This document shows, piece by piece, positions 24,550-37,159 of a DNA stretch of 64,000 nucleotides. The position numbers and the translations under genes were made by a program. The notes beneath the pieces were generated by a model that did no database searches, was not told the origin of the DNA, and saw only the letters and a program-made list of their open reading frames with translations. Source of the DNA: an uncultured Ruminococcus sp. (GTDB lineage: Bacteria > Bacillota > Clostridia > Oscillospirales > Ruminococcaceae); the NCBI GenBank assembly GCA_900318825.1, contig ONMB01000001.1, positions 124,001 to 188,000 of the forward strand, given 5' to 3'. The first letter of the stretch is position 1. Every line of letters starts with the position of its first letter.

Positions 24550-25521
24550 TCAGTCCGCGAACGAACTGTAAATTATGCCGGTCAGTTCATCACCGGCGTT
24601 TATGAAAGCGCTCAGCTGCCCGAGAAGCTCGTCGGCGCGTTTCAGGCACTCTGCCGGAGTCCTGTTCCGGAAGTACCTCTCTCCGCTCGCAGCATCGTTC
24701 AGGTAGCGCACGGCAAGCTCCCCTGTTGTCCAGAGAATGCCGTAGTAGAGCGAATCGACCTCCGCACGGCTGAGAACTCCGCCGCAGCCGGCTGCATATC
24801 CTGACGAAGCCGCCCTGACTCTGCTGAGGTCGGCAGCGCCGTTTCCGCAGACCGAGCGTATCAGGTCACCGAAGTCTATTGCCGCATAGCCCTCCATAAC
24901 CGTATCAAGGTCTATGACGGTACAAACAGAGCCGGTTATCACGTTATCGGTCTTGGCGTCGCCGTGGATATTCCTCTTAGGGACGGCGCTGAAGACCTCG
25001 TTCAGCGTATCGCTGAGGCTGCTTAGTCTACGCAGTATACCGCTGTCTATGCTGCCGCTGCCGGAAAAGCGTTTCAGGCGCGAGAAATAGCGTTCATAGT
25101 CGTGGTAGCCGTCAGCCGCACAGGTCAGTTTCTTCTTCGTTCCGCTCATGATGCGTATGAACGCACCGAAGGCATATCCGGCGAGGAAGTCCCTGTTCTC
25201 GGCGGTATCCTCAGCCGCAGCACAGCGGTACATACGCCAGACGCTCTCACCGTTGCGGAGAAAGAGCTTCCCGTCAGCATAAAGCCACTCAGGTACTCTC
25301 ACCCTCTCCTCACCGCTGACTTCAAACGCTTTCGTAACGGCAGCGGTATTCTTTTCGATGGTATCAGGTTCAGGGAAAACGTCCGTATTGAGTGCCTGAA
25401 GGATAAACTCGCCCTCTCCGCAGCTTACGCGGTAAGTCGCATTGATGTGTCCCGTGCTCACCGGAACCGCTTCCGTACAGCCTGAAAGTCCGAATGCACG
25501 GCATATCTCAGTAAGCTCCAA
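24550..25521 (-). CDS. Phosphotransferase of the APH / N-acetylhexosamine-kinase-like family
   Basis: A 323-residue protein. GHINATYRV at residues about 24-32 is the nucleotide-binding strand-turn seen in N-acetylhexosamine 1-kinases. The catalytic loop is HGDAKTDN (Asp and Asn), and the metal site is VIDLDTVMEGYAAIDFGDLIRS. It should phosphorylate a small metabolite, perhaps a sugar, with ATP in the cytosol. The substrate cannot be read from sequence. Part of a minus-strand run with the Sel1 protein. Confidence 0.82.
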   Translation of the reverse strand: MELTEICRAFGLSGCTEAVPVSTGHINATYRVSCGEGEFILQALNTDVFPEPDTIEKNTAAVTKAFEVSGEERVRVPEWLYADGKLFLRNGESVWRMYRCAAAEDTAENRDFLAGYAFGAFIRIMSGTKKKLTCAADGYHDYERYFSRLKRFSGSGSIDSGILRRLSSLSDTLNEVFSAVPKRNIHGDAKTDNVITGSVCTVIDLDTVMEGYAAIDFGDLIRSVCGNGAADLSRVRAASSGYAAGCGGVLSRAEVDSLYYGILWTTGELAVRYLNDAASGERYFRNRTPAECLKRADELLGQLSAFINAGDELTGIIYSSFAD

Positions 25522-25581
25522 AAACTCACTTCCTTAACAAAACAGGCGGAGATGACTCGCCCTCCGCCCCTGCATTGCAGT

Positions 25582-25860
25582 TCAGCTTACGATCTTCTTG
25601 ATAGTGATGACTATCAGAAAGACCGCTACAACATATGAGATAAAGGAAAGGAATCTGTCCCTCTTCCACTCTCTCATGCCCTGCGTGAAGAGTACGACCG
25701 ACATCGCCGGTGCCATTACATACATTTCGTCAAACCAGCCCGGCAGTACATTTAAGAGACTGAGGATTACCATGAGTACGATGACTCCGCTCGCGATAAG
25801 TCCGACTATGTACGCCGTTCTGCCAAGTGGTGTGAGTTCAAGATTTTTGTTTTTTGCCAT
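25582..25860 (-). CDS. Small membrane protein of unknown function
   Basis: A 92-residue protein. ATG 25860 is chosen over an upstream TTG (25866) because AGAGG lies 8 bases before it. Three hydrophobic segments (AYIVGLIASGVIVLMVILSLLNV, MYVMAPAMSVVLFTQGM, FLSFISYVVAVFLIVITI) with short charged ends. No family recognised. Confidence 0.7.
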   Translation of the reverse strand: MAKNKNLELTPLGRTAYIVGLIASGVIVLMVILSLLNVLPGWFDEMYVMAPAMSVVLFTQGMREWKRDRFLSFISYVVAVFLIVITIKKIVS

Positions 25861-25911
25861 TTCCAATACCTCTTTTCTTTGATAATTTATTGAAACGCCG
25901 GAGCGTTTTTC

Positions 25912-27270
25912 TCAGTTTTTCAGGCTCTGCATAGGTGCCGGGATACGGCCGCCGCGATTGATGAACTTCGCCGGTGACTTCTCCCTGATAGGCATAACAG
26001 GACCGCTTCCGAGCAGACCGCCGAATTCGAGAGTCTCGCCCTCTTTTCTGCCGATAGCAGGGATAAGACGTACCGCGGTGGTCTTGGAGTTGACCATACC
26101 GATAGCGGCTTCGTCAGCGATTATCGCAGAGATAGTCTCGGGAGTGATATCTCCGGGAACGACTATCATATCAAGTCCTACTGAGCATACAGCAGTCATA
26201 GCTTCGAGCTTTTCAAGGCTGAGTACACCTGCTACTGCTGCGTCTATCATACCTGCGTCCTCAGAAACAGGAATGAATGCGCCGGAGAGTCCTCCGACTG
26301 TTGAGGAAGCCATTACGCCGCCCTTCTTGACAGCGTCGTTGAGCATTGCGAGACAAGCAGTAGTACCGTGAGTACCGCACATCTCAAGTCCCATTTCCTC
26401 AAGGATATGTGCAACGCTGTCTCCGACTGCCGGAGTTGGAGCGAGAGAGAGATCAACGATACCAAAGGGAACTCCGAGAAGCTCGGAAGCTCTTGCACCG
26501 ACGAGCTGTCCCATACGGGTTATCTTGAATGCGGTCTTCTTGATGACATCTGCTATCTCGTCGATAGAAGCATCAGGGTACTTTGTAAGAGCTGCGCGGA
26601 CAACTCCCGGACCGGATACACCGACGTGTATCTCACAGTCGGGCTCACCTACGCCATGGAAAGCTCCTGCCATAAAGGGGTTATCCTCAACTGCGTTGCA
26701 GAATACAACGAGCTTTGCAGGTCCTATGCAGTCGCGGTCGGCAGTCCTCTCAGCAGACTCCTTGACGATCTGTCCCATTATCTTTACAGCGTCCATATTG
26801 ATACCGGACTTGGTAGAGCCGATATTTACGGACGAGCAGATATTCTGTGTAACATCAAGAGCCTCCGGGATAGACTTGATGAGTGCCATATCACCGGCGC
26901 TGAAGCCCTTGTGAACGAGTGCGGAATAGCCTCCGATGAAGTTTACGCCGCAGGTATCGGCAGCTCTCTGGAGAGCCTTTGCGAACTTCACGGGATTGTC
27001 GTTCGGACAGGCAGCTGCAAGCATTGCGATAGGTGTTACGGAAATTCTCTTGTTAACTATCGGGATACCGTACTCCTTCTCTATCTGCTGACCTACCGGA
27101 ACAAGATTGCCAGCCTTTGAGACTATCTTGTTGTAGACCTTTTCGCAGGCTTTGTCTATATCAGTGTCGATACAGTCGAGGAGCGATATTCCCATAGTAA
27201 TGGTACGAATATCGAGATACTCGTCCTGTATCATTCTAATGGTTTCAAGAATATTATATACGTTAAGCAT
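25912..27270 (-). CDS. UPF0210 / PFL-family protein (DUF711)
   Basis: A 452-residue protein matching UPF0210 over its length: N-terminal [82 protein letters not shown] and the glycine-rich C-terminus [14 protein letters not shown]. The biochemical role is unknown. It lies 20 bp after the small ACT protein gene, a pairing kept across many Firmicutes and other bacteria. Confidence 0.93.
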   Translation of the reverse strand: MLNVYNILETIRMIQDEYLDIRTITMGISLLDCIDTDIDKACEKVYNKIVSKAGNLVPVGQQIEKEYGIPIVNKRISVTPIAMLAAACPNDNPVKFAKALQRAADTCGVNFIGGYSALVHKGFSAGDMALIKSIPEALDVTQNICSSVNIGSTKSGINMDAVKIMGQIVKESAERTADRDCIGPAKLVVFCNAVEDNPFMAGAFHGVGEPDCEIHVGVSGPGVVRAALTKYPDASIDEIADVIKKTAFKITRMGQLVGARASELLGVPFGIVDLSLAPTPAVGDSVAHILEEMGLEMCGTHGTTACLAMLNDAVKKGGVMASSTVGGLSGAFIPVSEDAGMIDAAVAGVLSLEKLEAMTAVCSVGLDMIVVPGDITPETISAIIADEAAIGMVNSKTTAVRLIPAIGRKEGETLEFGGLLGSGPVMPIREKSPAKFINRGGRIPAPMQSLKN

Positions 27271-27290
27271 TTACCGGACATCCTTTCAGA

Positions 27291-27560
27291 TCATATACTG
27301 TGCATTGAGTTGAAAATATCCTCGTGCATCGTGTGGATAGAGAGTCCGAGCTCTTTCCCGAGAGAGTCCATTCTGTCAACAAGCGCAGAGAAATCCCCGC
27401 TGATGCCTGTTATGTCCACAAGCATTATCATTGCAAACATATCCTGAAGAACGCTCTGTGTTACTTCTATAACGTTCACATTATACTCGGCACAGATACC
27501 GCTCACCTTATGAAGGATACCAACGGTGTCCTTGCCTATTACAGTTACGACTGCTCTCAT
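27291..27560 (-). CDS. ACT-domain protein, UPF0237 family
   Basis: An 89-residue single ACT domain (VVTVIGKDTVGILHKVSGICAEYNVNVIEVTQSVLQDMFAMIMLVD). It is expected to sense a small ligand and act with the UPF0210 protein encoded next. GGAGG precedes the ATG. A TATAAT at 27584-27579 lies close upstream but has a poor -35. Confidence 0.92.
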   Translation of the reverse strand: MRAVVTVIGKDTVGILHKVSGICAEYNVNVIEVTQSVLQDMFAMIMLVDITGISGDFSALVDRMDSLGKELGLSIHTMHEDIFNSMHSI

Positions 27561-27792
27561 AAATAAAAACCTCCGTTTATTATAACGTCTCCTACGAAAC
27601 GCATTGTATGTTATAATTATATCATACTCTGGAATAAAAATAAAGAGGGTATGATAATTTTATTTTTTTACCAAAGTCGGCAGCCTGAACTTTCATATGT
27701 ATCCGTATTTCGCGGTCGCACGGAATGCGCTCCTACAATATTATTTGCATACATATCCGTGATCTTTGCACATCTGAAATTTCAATTAACAG

Positions 27793-27821
27793 TTGCTATT
27801 TTTTATTATATATGGTATAAT
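27793..27821 (+). promoter_or_regulatory. Promoter of the PHP phosphatase gene
   Basis: TTGCTA (27793-27798), 17-bp spacer, TATAAT (27816-27821), 32 bp before the ATG. The rest of the 293-bp divergent gap 27561-27853 is AT-rich with no gene seen. Confidence 0.6.
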
Positions 27822-27853
27822 TATAAAATACATTGGTAACAGGAGGTAGATAT

Positions 27854-28708
27854 ATGAACCTTTTCGACTGCCACACCCACACACAGTTTTCAATGGACTC
27901 CGAAGCTGACATCAATGAATGCGTCAGACGAGCCGCGGAGCTCGGTCTTGCCGCCTACGCAATTACCGATCACTGCGAGTGCAATGCCTGGTACTCCGAG
28001 GAGCACTACTCCGCCAAGGAAAAGGAAGTCCTCGATTACTATGACTACGCCAAGGACTTCGAGGCTTCCGTCTCAGCCGTAACAGCACTCAAGGAGAAAT
28101 ACGCCGGAAAGCTCAACCTCATCTGCGGTACAGAGCTCGGTCAGATACTCCATGACAGGGCTGTCGCGGAAAAGGTCAACGCCGACAAAAGACTCGATCT
28201 TATAATAGGTTCAGTCCACCAGATAGCCGGTGAAAAGGATTTCTACTACATAGACTACACCAAAATGTCCATGGACGGTATATATGACCTCCTCGAACGC
28301 TACTTCAAGGAAGTCGCCGAAATGTGCAGGACCGGACTCTTCGACGTTCTCGGTCATATCACCTACTGCCTGCGCTATATGAAGCAGCGCAACGGCATCG
28401 AAGCCGACATCAGCCGCTTTGACGACATCATCGCTGACTCCTTCCGTACCCTCGCTCAGAACGGCAAGGGCATCGAGATAAATACCTCCGGTATCAGACA
28501 GGGCTTCGGTGCTACCTTCCCTGACCTGAAATATGTGAAAATGTTCCGCGAGCTCGGCGGTGAGATACTGTCGATAGGCTCAGACTCGCACACAGTCGAT
28601 GACATCGGCAAGGACGTTAACATCGGTGCTGAGATAGCAAAGACTGCCGGCTTCACTCACCTCACCTGCTTTAAGGAACGCAAGCCGGTATTTATAAGGA
28701 TAGACTAA
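27854..28708 (+). CDS. PHP-domain phosphatase (histidinol-phosphatase family)
   Basis: A 284-residue protein; ATG 27854 follows AGGAGG. PHP metal-binding motifs: DCHTHTQFSMDS at the N-terminus, YAITDHCEC, GTELGQ, IGSVHQI, LGHIT and IGSDSHTVDDI. Family members hydrolyse phosphate esters; the HisJ-type layout suggests histidinol phosphate, with no other his gene nearby to confirm it. Confidence 0.85.
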   Translation: MNLFDCHTHTQFSMDSEADINECVRRAAELGLAAYAITDHCECNAWYSEEHYSAKEKEVLDYYDYAKDFEASVSAVTALKEKYAGKLNLICGTELGQILHDRAVAEKVNADKRLDLIIGSVHQIAGEKDFYYIDYTKMSMDGIYDLLERYFKEVAEMCRTGLFDVLGHITYCLRYMKQRNGIEADISRFDDIIADSFRTLAQNGKGIEINTSGIRQGFGATFPDLKYVKMFRELGGEILSIGSDSHTVDDIGKDVNIGAEIAKTAGFTHLTCFKERKPVFIRID

Positions 28709-28762
28709 ACCTTCAACACGGGACGCCGTCCCCATATGATCCAACGAAAGGAAGTTGTTACT

Positions 28763-29239
28763 ATGAACGATATTATCAGGATATTACAGCAGAACGCGCG
28801 TATCTCCAATAATGCTCTCGGAGAGATGCTCGGTATTTCAGCCGAAGAGGCTGCCGCCAAAATAAAGCAGCTTGAGGACGCCGGAATAATCCGCGGTTAC
28901 AGCGTTATACTCGACGACGACAAGTACGACAAATCCACTGTTTACGCTACTATCGAGCTCAAGGTAACTCCTCAGCGTGACTGCGGCTTCGATGATATCG
29001 CAAAGACTATCATGATGTACGACGAGGTCGAGAGCGTCAGCCTTATGTCCTCCGGTGCTTACGACCTTGCAGTAGAGGTCAAGGGCAACGACCTCAAGGA
29101 CGTTGCATTCTTCGTTTCAGAGCGCCTTGCAACTATCGACGGCATACTCTCAACTTCAACTCACTTCATTCTCAAAAAATACAAGGAAAAAGGCATCTTC
29201 ATCGACGGTGAAGAGCCGGACGAAAGGGGACTCGGCTGA
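28763..29239 (+). CDS. Lrp/AsnC-family regulator
   Basis: A 158-residue protein; ATG 28763 follows AAAGGAAG. Winged helix-turn-helix at residues 1-55 (RILQQNARISNNALGEMLGISAEEAAAKIKQLEDAGIIRGYSVIL). The RAM ligand-binding domain follows. The stop lies 2 bp before the aminotransferase GTG, so it probably controls or senses the amino acid handled by that enzyme. Confidence 0.93.
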   Translation: MNDIIRILQQNARISNNALGEMLGISAEEAAAKIKQLEDAGIIRGYSVILDDDKYDKSTVYATIELKVTPQRDCGFDDIAKTIMMYDEVESVSLMSSGAYDLAVEVKGNDLKDVAFFVSERLATIDGILSTSTHFILKKYKEKGIFIDGEEPDERGLG

Positions 29240-29241
29240 TC

Positions 29242-30423
29242 GTGATAGACTACGATAAGGTTCTTTCCAATAAGATCAAGAATATCAAGCCCTCCGGTAT
29301 ACGAAAATTCTTCGACATCGCCGGAACTATGGAAAATGTCATCTCTCTCGGCGTCGGCGAACCCGATTTCTCCACACCGTGGGTAATAAGAAAAGCTGCT
29401 ATACAGGTCCTCGAACGCAAGCACATCGTCTACGGCCCAAACAAGGGCATCGAACCCCTCAGAAACGCTATTTCCAGACGCATCAAGAAAAAGCACGGCA
29501 TCGAGTACCACCCTCAGGACGAGATAATCGTCACGGTAGGCGGTTCGGAAGCTATCGACATAGCTCTCCGCGGACTCATTGATCCCGGTGATGAGGTCCT
29601 CGTTGTTGAACCCTGCTTCGTGTGCTATGCTCCCCTCGTCGAGCTTGCAGGCGGAGTGCCGGTGTCAGTTCCCACGCGCATCGAGAACAACTTCAAGCTG
29701 ACAGTAGAGGACTTCAGTGACAAGGTCACAGACCGCACAAAGCTCATTATACTGCCCTTCCCGAACAACCCCACCGGTGCAGTTATGACACGCGAGGATC
29801 TCGAGCCTATCGCTGAATTCCTCCGCGATACCAATATCATGGTGCTCTCGGACGAGATCTATTCCGAGCTCACCTACGGCAGAAAGCACTTCTCGATCAT
29901 CGAGCTCGAGGATATGGCTGAGCGTACTATCTACGTCAACGGCTTCTCAAAAGCCTACGCAATGACCGGCTGGCGACTCGGCTATGTTGCAGCTCCTGCC
30001 CCCATAATCTCACAGATCTCGAAAATACACCAGTACGGCATCATGTGCAGCCCATACATAAGCCAGAACGCCGCTGTTGAGGCTCTTGACTCCTGCGACA
30101 GCGAAATAGCTAAAATGGCTGAGGAATACAATATCCGCCGCAAGTTCCTTGTGACCGAATTCAACCGCCTCGGACTCTCCTGCTTTAATCCGGAGGGAGC
30201 ATTCTATGTGTTCCCCTGCATCAAGTCCACCGGTCTGACGAGCGAGGAATTCTGCGAAAGACTGCTCTATGAGGAAAAAGTTGCAGCCGTTCCCGGAAGC
30301 GCTTTCGGCGAATCCGGCGAGGGCTATATGCGTATTTCCTACGCTTACTCCCTCAAGCACCTCATGGAAGCTATGAAGCGCATTGAGAAGTTCCTTGAAA
30401 AATTAGAGGCTGAGAAAAAATGA
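29242..30423 (+). CDS. PLP-dependent aminotransferase, class I/II
   Basis: A 393-residue fold-type I enzyme. GTG 29242 is the start; its ribosome site AAAGGGGA lies in the end of the Lrp gene. VGEPDFSTPW, FPNNPTGAVMT, VLSDEIYSEL and the Schiff-base lysine in VNGFSKAYAMTGWRLGY are present, and the C-terminal Arg region MRISYAYS binds the carboxylate. Likely substrates are aspartate, aromatic or branched amino acids. Its stop overlaps the ispE ATG by 4 bp. Confidence 0.93.
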   Translation: MIDYDKVLSNKIKNIKPSGIRKFFDIAGTMENVISLGVGEPDFSTPWVIRKAAIQVLERKHIVYGPNKGIEPLRNAISRRIKKKHGIEYHPQDEIIVTVGGSEAIDIALRGLIDPGDEVLVVEPCFVCYAPLVELAGGVPVSVPTRIENNFKLTVEDFSDKVTDRTKLIILPFPNNPTGAVMTREDLEPIAEFLRDTNIMVLSDEIYSELTYGRKHFSIIELEDMAERTIYVNGFSKAYAMTGWRLGYVAAPAPIISQISKIHQYGIMCSPYISQNAAVEALDSCDSEIAKMAEEYNIRRKFLVTEFNRLGLSCFNPEGAFYVFPCIKSTGLTSEEFCERLLYEEKVAAVPGSAFGESGEGYMRISYAYSLKHLMEAMKRIEKFLEKLEAEKK

Positions 30424-31295
30424 AGATAAAAACTGCCGCTAAGATAAATCTCGCACTCGACGTCACCGGCAGGCTCGATAACGGCTACCACCTCATCGAG
30501 AGCGTTTTCCAGACCGTTGGCATCTATGACGAGGTAACTGTTGAACTCTCCGGAGAGGGTATAAGCCTTTCGTGCGAGCTCCCGGAGATGTTCGCAAAAT
30601 CCGATTCTATTCCCTGCGATGAACGCAATATCGCCTACAAAGCAGCATTGAAATTCGCTGAGGAAACAGGTATCGCAGCCGGCTGCACCATACACATAAA
30701 GAAGGGTATCCCCTCACAGGCTGGTATGGGCGGCGGAAGCACCGATGCAGCCGCTGTGCTGTGGTGCCTAAACGAACTGAACGGCAAGCCCCTTGACCGT
30801 GACAGGCTCGCGGCTCTCGGAAAAACTCTCGGTGCAGACGTCCCGTTCTTCTTCACAGGCGGTACTGCCTATGTCGGCGGTATCGGCGAGGAGATCACTC
30901 CCCTGCCCGTTTTTTCCGGCAGGACTCTCCTTATCGCTAAGGGGAAGGAGGGCGTTTCTACCGGTGAAGCCTACGCGCGTATCGACGCTCTTGAAGCTCC
31001 GCTACACCCCGACACAACAGGTCTTGTGAACGCACTCAAAACCTCTCCCGAGACTTCCCACGAATTCTTCGGCAACCTCTTTGAACAGGCTGTAAGTCTG
31101 CGTGAAGTCGCCGATATAAAGGCAGCAATGCTCGCTTCCGGCGCCCTGAACGCCGTTATGACCGGCAGCGGTTCTGCGGTATTCGGACTGTTCTCTTCTG
31201 AGAAAGAAGCCGGAAGGTGTGCCAATGCACTCCGCGGAAAAGGCTATTTTGCGCAGGTCTGCGAGACTGCCGCGAACTCATTTACTGTAATATAA
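30420..31295 (+). CDS. ispE: 4-diphosphocytidyl-2-C-methyl-D-erythritol kinase
   Basis: A 291-residue GHMP kinase. KTAAKINLALDVTGRLDNGYHLIESVFQTV is the IspE N-terminal signature. The ATP loop is PSQAGMGGGSTDAAAVLWCLN and LGADVPFFFTGGTA follows. The C-terminal MTGSGSAVFGLF is motif 3. It phosphorylates CDP-methylerythritol in the non-mevalonate isoprenoid pathway. ATGA overlap with the aminotransferase gene indicates translational coupling. Confidence 0.96.
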   Translation: MKIKTAAKINLALDVTGRLDNGYHLIESVFQTVGIYDEVTVELSGEGISLSCELPEMFAKSDSIPCDERNIAYKAALKFAEETGIAAGCTIHIKKGIPSQAGMGGGSTDAAAVLWCLNELNGKPLDRDRLAALGKTLGADVPFFFTGGTAYVGGIGEEITPLPVFSGRTLLIAKGKEGVSTGEAYARIDALEAPLHPDTTGLVNALKTSPETSHEFFGNLFEQAVSLREVADIKAAMLASGALNAVMTGSGSAVFGLFSSEKEAGRCANALRGKGYFAQVCETAANSFTVI

Positions 31296-31301
31296 CACAA
31301 A

Positions 31302-31335
31302 ACCGCCGGTCCATCTGGATCGGCGGTAATTTTAT
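31302..31335. terminator. Terminator between convergent ispE and PP2C genes
   Basis: ACCGCCGGTCC-ATCT-GGATCGGCGGT (one mismatch) followed by AATTTTATT. It probably serves both directions. Confidence 0.75.
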
Positions 31336-32342
31336 TCGTTATTTTCAGGAGCTTCCGTGTTCACGGTATTAGCTGCGGCAACAGTTTTTTCCTCGTCGGT
31401 ATTGGTGCTGGGAGCAAATTCGCTCTCAGCAGGAGCTTCCTCAACAGAGCTCTCCTCAAGAGAGGTCCTGAGAACTTCCTCCATAGCCTTGAGCTGTTCA
31501 AAGTCTATGATGCCGGCAACCGTTACATCGTCGCCGCTGCCGCGCTTGGTCATTTCCGGCAGAAAAGCCGAAAGCTGACGGAGTCCCTCATCGAGACCGT
31601 TCTCCGAAAAAGTGAGCGCAAGTCCGCGGTAGAAACCGTAGAGCTGTTCGCGGCTGCAATATGAATTCTCAATGCCGTCCGTACCGAGGAAGATGACAGA
31701 CGGTATGCTGTCCTTCGGGAAATAACAAAATCTCGCGGAATACGCAGCATCGTCCTGACACATCGAGGTCGTTACATTGTCGTGACAGCGCGGATCTTCC
31801 GGTATCGGCTCGAAAGCGTCGCCGTTGTCGTCGAGAGCAACGCAGCTTCCGTCACCTATCTGGGCACAGAACGCGAAATCATCGGTAACTACGGCAAAAG
31901 CAAGAGTAGTTCCGTAGGCGTCCATGAAATTTCCGGCGAGATATCTCTCGCGGTAGTAGTCGAACTGCTCGGGTATCCTGTCGAGATCCTCCTGAGTGAA
32001 GGGCTCGAAGCGGAAGTCCTCCTCGACCATATTGTGCCAGCGTGAGACGATGCTCCGCCAGAGCTGACCGAAGAGCTGATCGCGCTCCTTGTTGTTATCG
32101 AGGTCAGCATGAGCTTCGCCAAGGTTCCTCAGGAACTCATCAACGCAGCTCTGCGCACAGTCCACGGCATACTCCGAACCTATATCCGTTCTAAGATAGC
32201 AGGCACTGCCGTGTCCGTCTGCGGAAGCAGCAAAGGTGTACCTGCTGTTACTCACGCAGAGGGAGCTGTCCTGACAGACTACTCCCTTTTTTATATGGCT
32301 CTCGCCTATGCAGCTGTGTGCAAAGGAAGAATATCTACTCAT
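31332..32342 (-). CDS. PP2C-family protein phosphatase
   Basis: A 336-residue protein. PPM motifs: VCQDSSL, ASADGHGSACY (Asp42, Gly45), CAQIGDGSCVAL, FLGTDGIENSY and RGSGDDVTVAGI. The metal-binding aspartates are present, so it should remove phosphate from Ser/Thr residues. The C-terminal 60 residues are Glu/Ala-rich and disordered. It follows the VWA gene by 9 bp. With the kinase at 41339 it completes a TerY-P-like set. Confidence 0.9.
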   Translation of the reverse strand: MSRYSSFAHSCIGESHIKKGVVCQDSSLCVSNSRYTFAASADGHGSACYLRTDIGSEYAVDCAQSCVDEFLRNLGEAHADLDNNKERDQLFGQLWRSIVSRWHNMVEEDFRFEPFTQEDLDRIPEQFDYYRERYLAGNFMDAYGTTLAFAVVTDDFAFCAQIGDGSCVALDDNGDAFEPIPEDPRCHDNVTTSMCQDDAAYSARFCYFPKDSIPSVIFLGTDGIENSYCSREQLYGFYRGLALTFSENGLDEGLRQLSAFLPEMTKRGSGDDVTVAGIIDFEQLKAMEEVLRTSLEESSVEEAPAESEFAPSTNTDEEKTVAAANTVNTEAPENNE

Positions 32343-32351
32343 CGTATCACC

Positions 32352-33089
32352 TTACCAGTCCGACTCGTCCCAGTCGGCAGTGCCGGCGTCTGCTGACGCC
32401 TCCTGAGTCTGTTCAACGACCTCTTCTGCGAGCTTCTTTGAGATCTCAACGGGATCTGTGTCGCTGTCAACAGTACTCGAGTGGCTTGCGAACACACTGG
32501 TGATAACGCTTGCCTTTTCGATCATAAGTCTGAGCTGATCCTTGTTCTTTACATCGAGAACTGTCTCGCAGCTTCCGGAGAACTTTTCGAGAACGCTCTT
32601 GTCAGCATCTTCACCGATCGCGAAGGCTATCTTGATCGAACGCTTGAACCAGTTGTTGTCCTTGAGGGCAGTGAGACCGCTCTCCCAGTTATCAGTCGGA
32701 CCTCCGTCGCTGAAGAGGAGTATTACCGGCGGATATGCACCGGCAGATGTCTGAAGAAACTCGTTCCTTGAGAGCTTCTTGTCGAGCTCCTTGAAAGCTG
32801 AACCCATATCCGTAACACCGCAGGCTTCAAAGCTCTTGAAGCGGTAGCCCTCCGGTGAGACCGGCTCGGGGGTTATCCATCTTGCACCGGTAGAGAACTC
32901 AAGAACAGCGATCTTGATCTCAGCATCGTCGCTCTCATCACTGATTTCCTGAAGTGTCTGCATAACTTCCTCAAGTGCAGACTCTACCTGTCCTATTTTG
33001 CTTCCCTGCATACTTCCTGAAGTATCAATGACATAAAAGAGTGTCATGACCTTTCTTACGGCAGGTGCGTAATCATCTAATCCCGGCAT
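32352..33089 (-). CDS. TerY-like VWA-domain protein
   Basis: A 245-residue protein; ATG 33089 follows CAGGAGGATAG, and a longer frame to 33125 lacks this site. The MIDAS metal site is complete: YVIDTSGSMQG (about 20-29), a Thr in GVTDMGSAF and FSDGGPTDNW. The C-terminal tail is Asp/Glu-rich and ends DWDESDW. TerY-like VWA proteins work with a kinase and PP2C phosphatase in stress-response systems. It has no fused TerY-C zinc domain; a separate one is encoded at 22433. Confidence 0.88.
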   Translation of the reverse strand: MPGLDDYAPAVRKVMTLFYVIDTSGSMQGSKIGQVESALEEVMQTLQEISDESDDAEIKIAVLEFSTGARWITPEPVSPEGYRFKSFEACGVTDMGSAFKELDKKLSRNEFLQTSAGAYPPVILLFSDGGPTDNWESGLTALKDNNWFKRSIKIAFAIGEDADKSVLEKFSGSCETVLDVKNKDQLRLMIEKASVITSVFASHSSTVDSDTDPVEISKKLAEEVVEQTQEASADAGTADWDESDW

Positions 33090-33162
33090 TTTTTCTATCC
33101 TCCTGTTTGTTATGAGCAAGCACATTAGCGTGCTGGTTTATGAATATGATTATACACTATAT

Positions 33163-33191
33163 ATTTTACCGCAAATCTTTAAATTTGTCAA
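33163..33191 (-). promoter_or_regulatory. Promoter of the VWA-PP2C operon
   Basis: Minus strand TTGACA (33191-33186), 17-bp spacer, TAAAAT (33168-33163). Confidence 0.75.
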
Positions 33192-33287
33192 GCAATTATT
33201 ACTGAACGTTTCTCTCAGCATTACTGAAAAGTGTTTCTCCTCGCTGCTGCCGCAACAGAAGCCGGATCATACCCTGCCATATGATGC

Positions 33288-33319
33288 AAAAAGCCTGCCG
33301 CGTGAACGCAGCAGGCTTT
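33288..33319 (-). terminator. rpoC terminator
   Basis: Minus strand AAAGCCTGC..GC / GC..GCAGGCTTTTT at 33319-33288, 10 bp after the rpoC stop. Confidence 0.88.
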
Positions 33320-33329
33320 AACAGTTGTA

Positions 33330-37122
<3,793 letters not shown>

Positions 37123-37159
37123 TCATGCATATTGCTTGCTTACTGTTTGCGGTTAGGTT

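Noticed and set aside
23096-24571. 491-residue open frame on the plus strand
   Set aside because: It is exactly antisense to the Sel1-repeat gene, whose codon bias keeps the opposite frame open; no ribosome site and no recognisable domain.
25891-25910. Hairpin AAACGC/GCGTTT as the terminator of the UPF0210 gene
   Set aside because: The T-run follows on the plus strand, not on the coding strand; too weak to claim.
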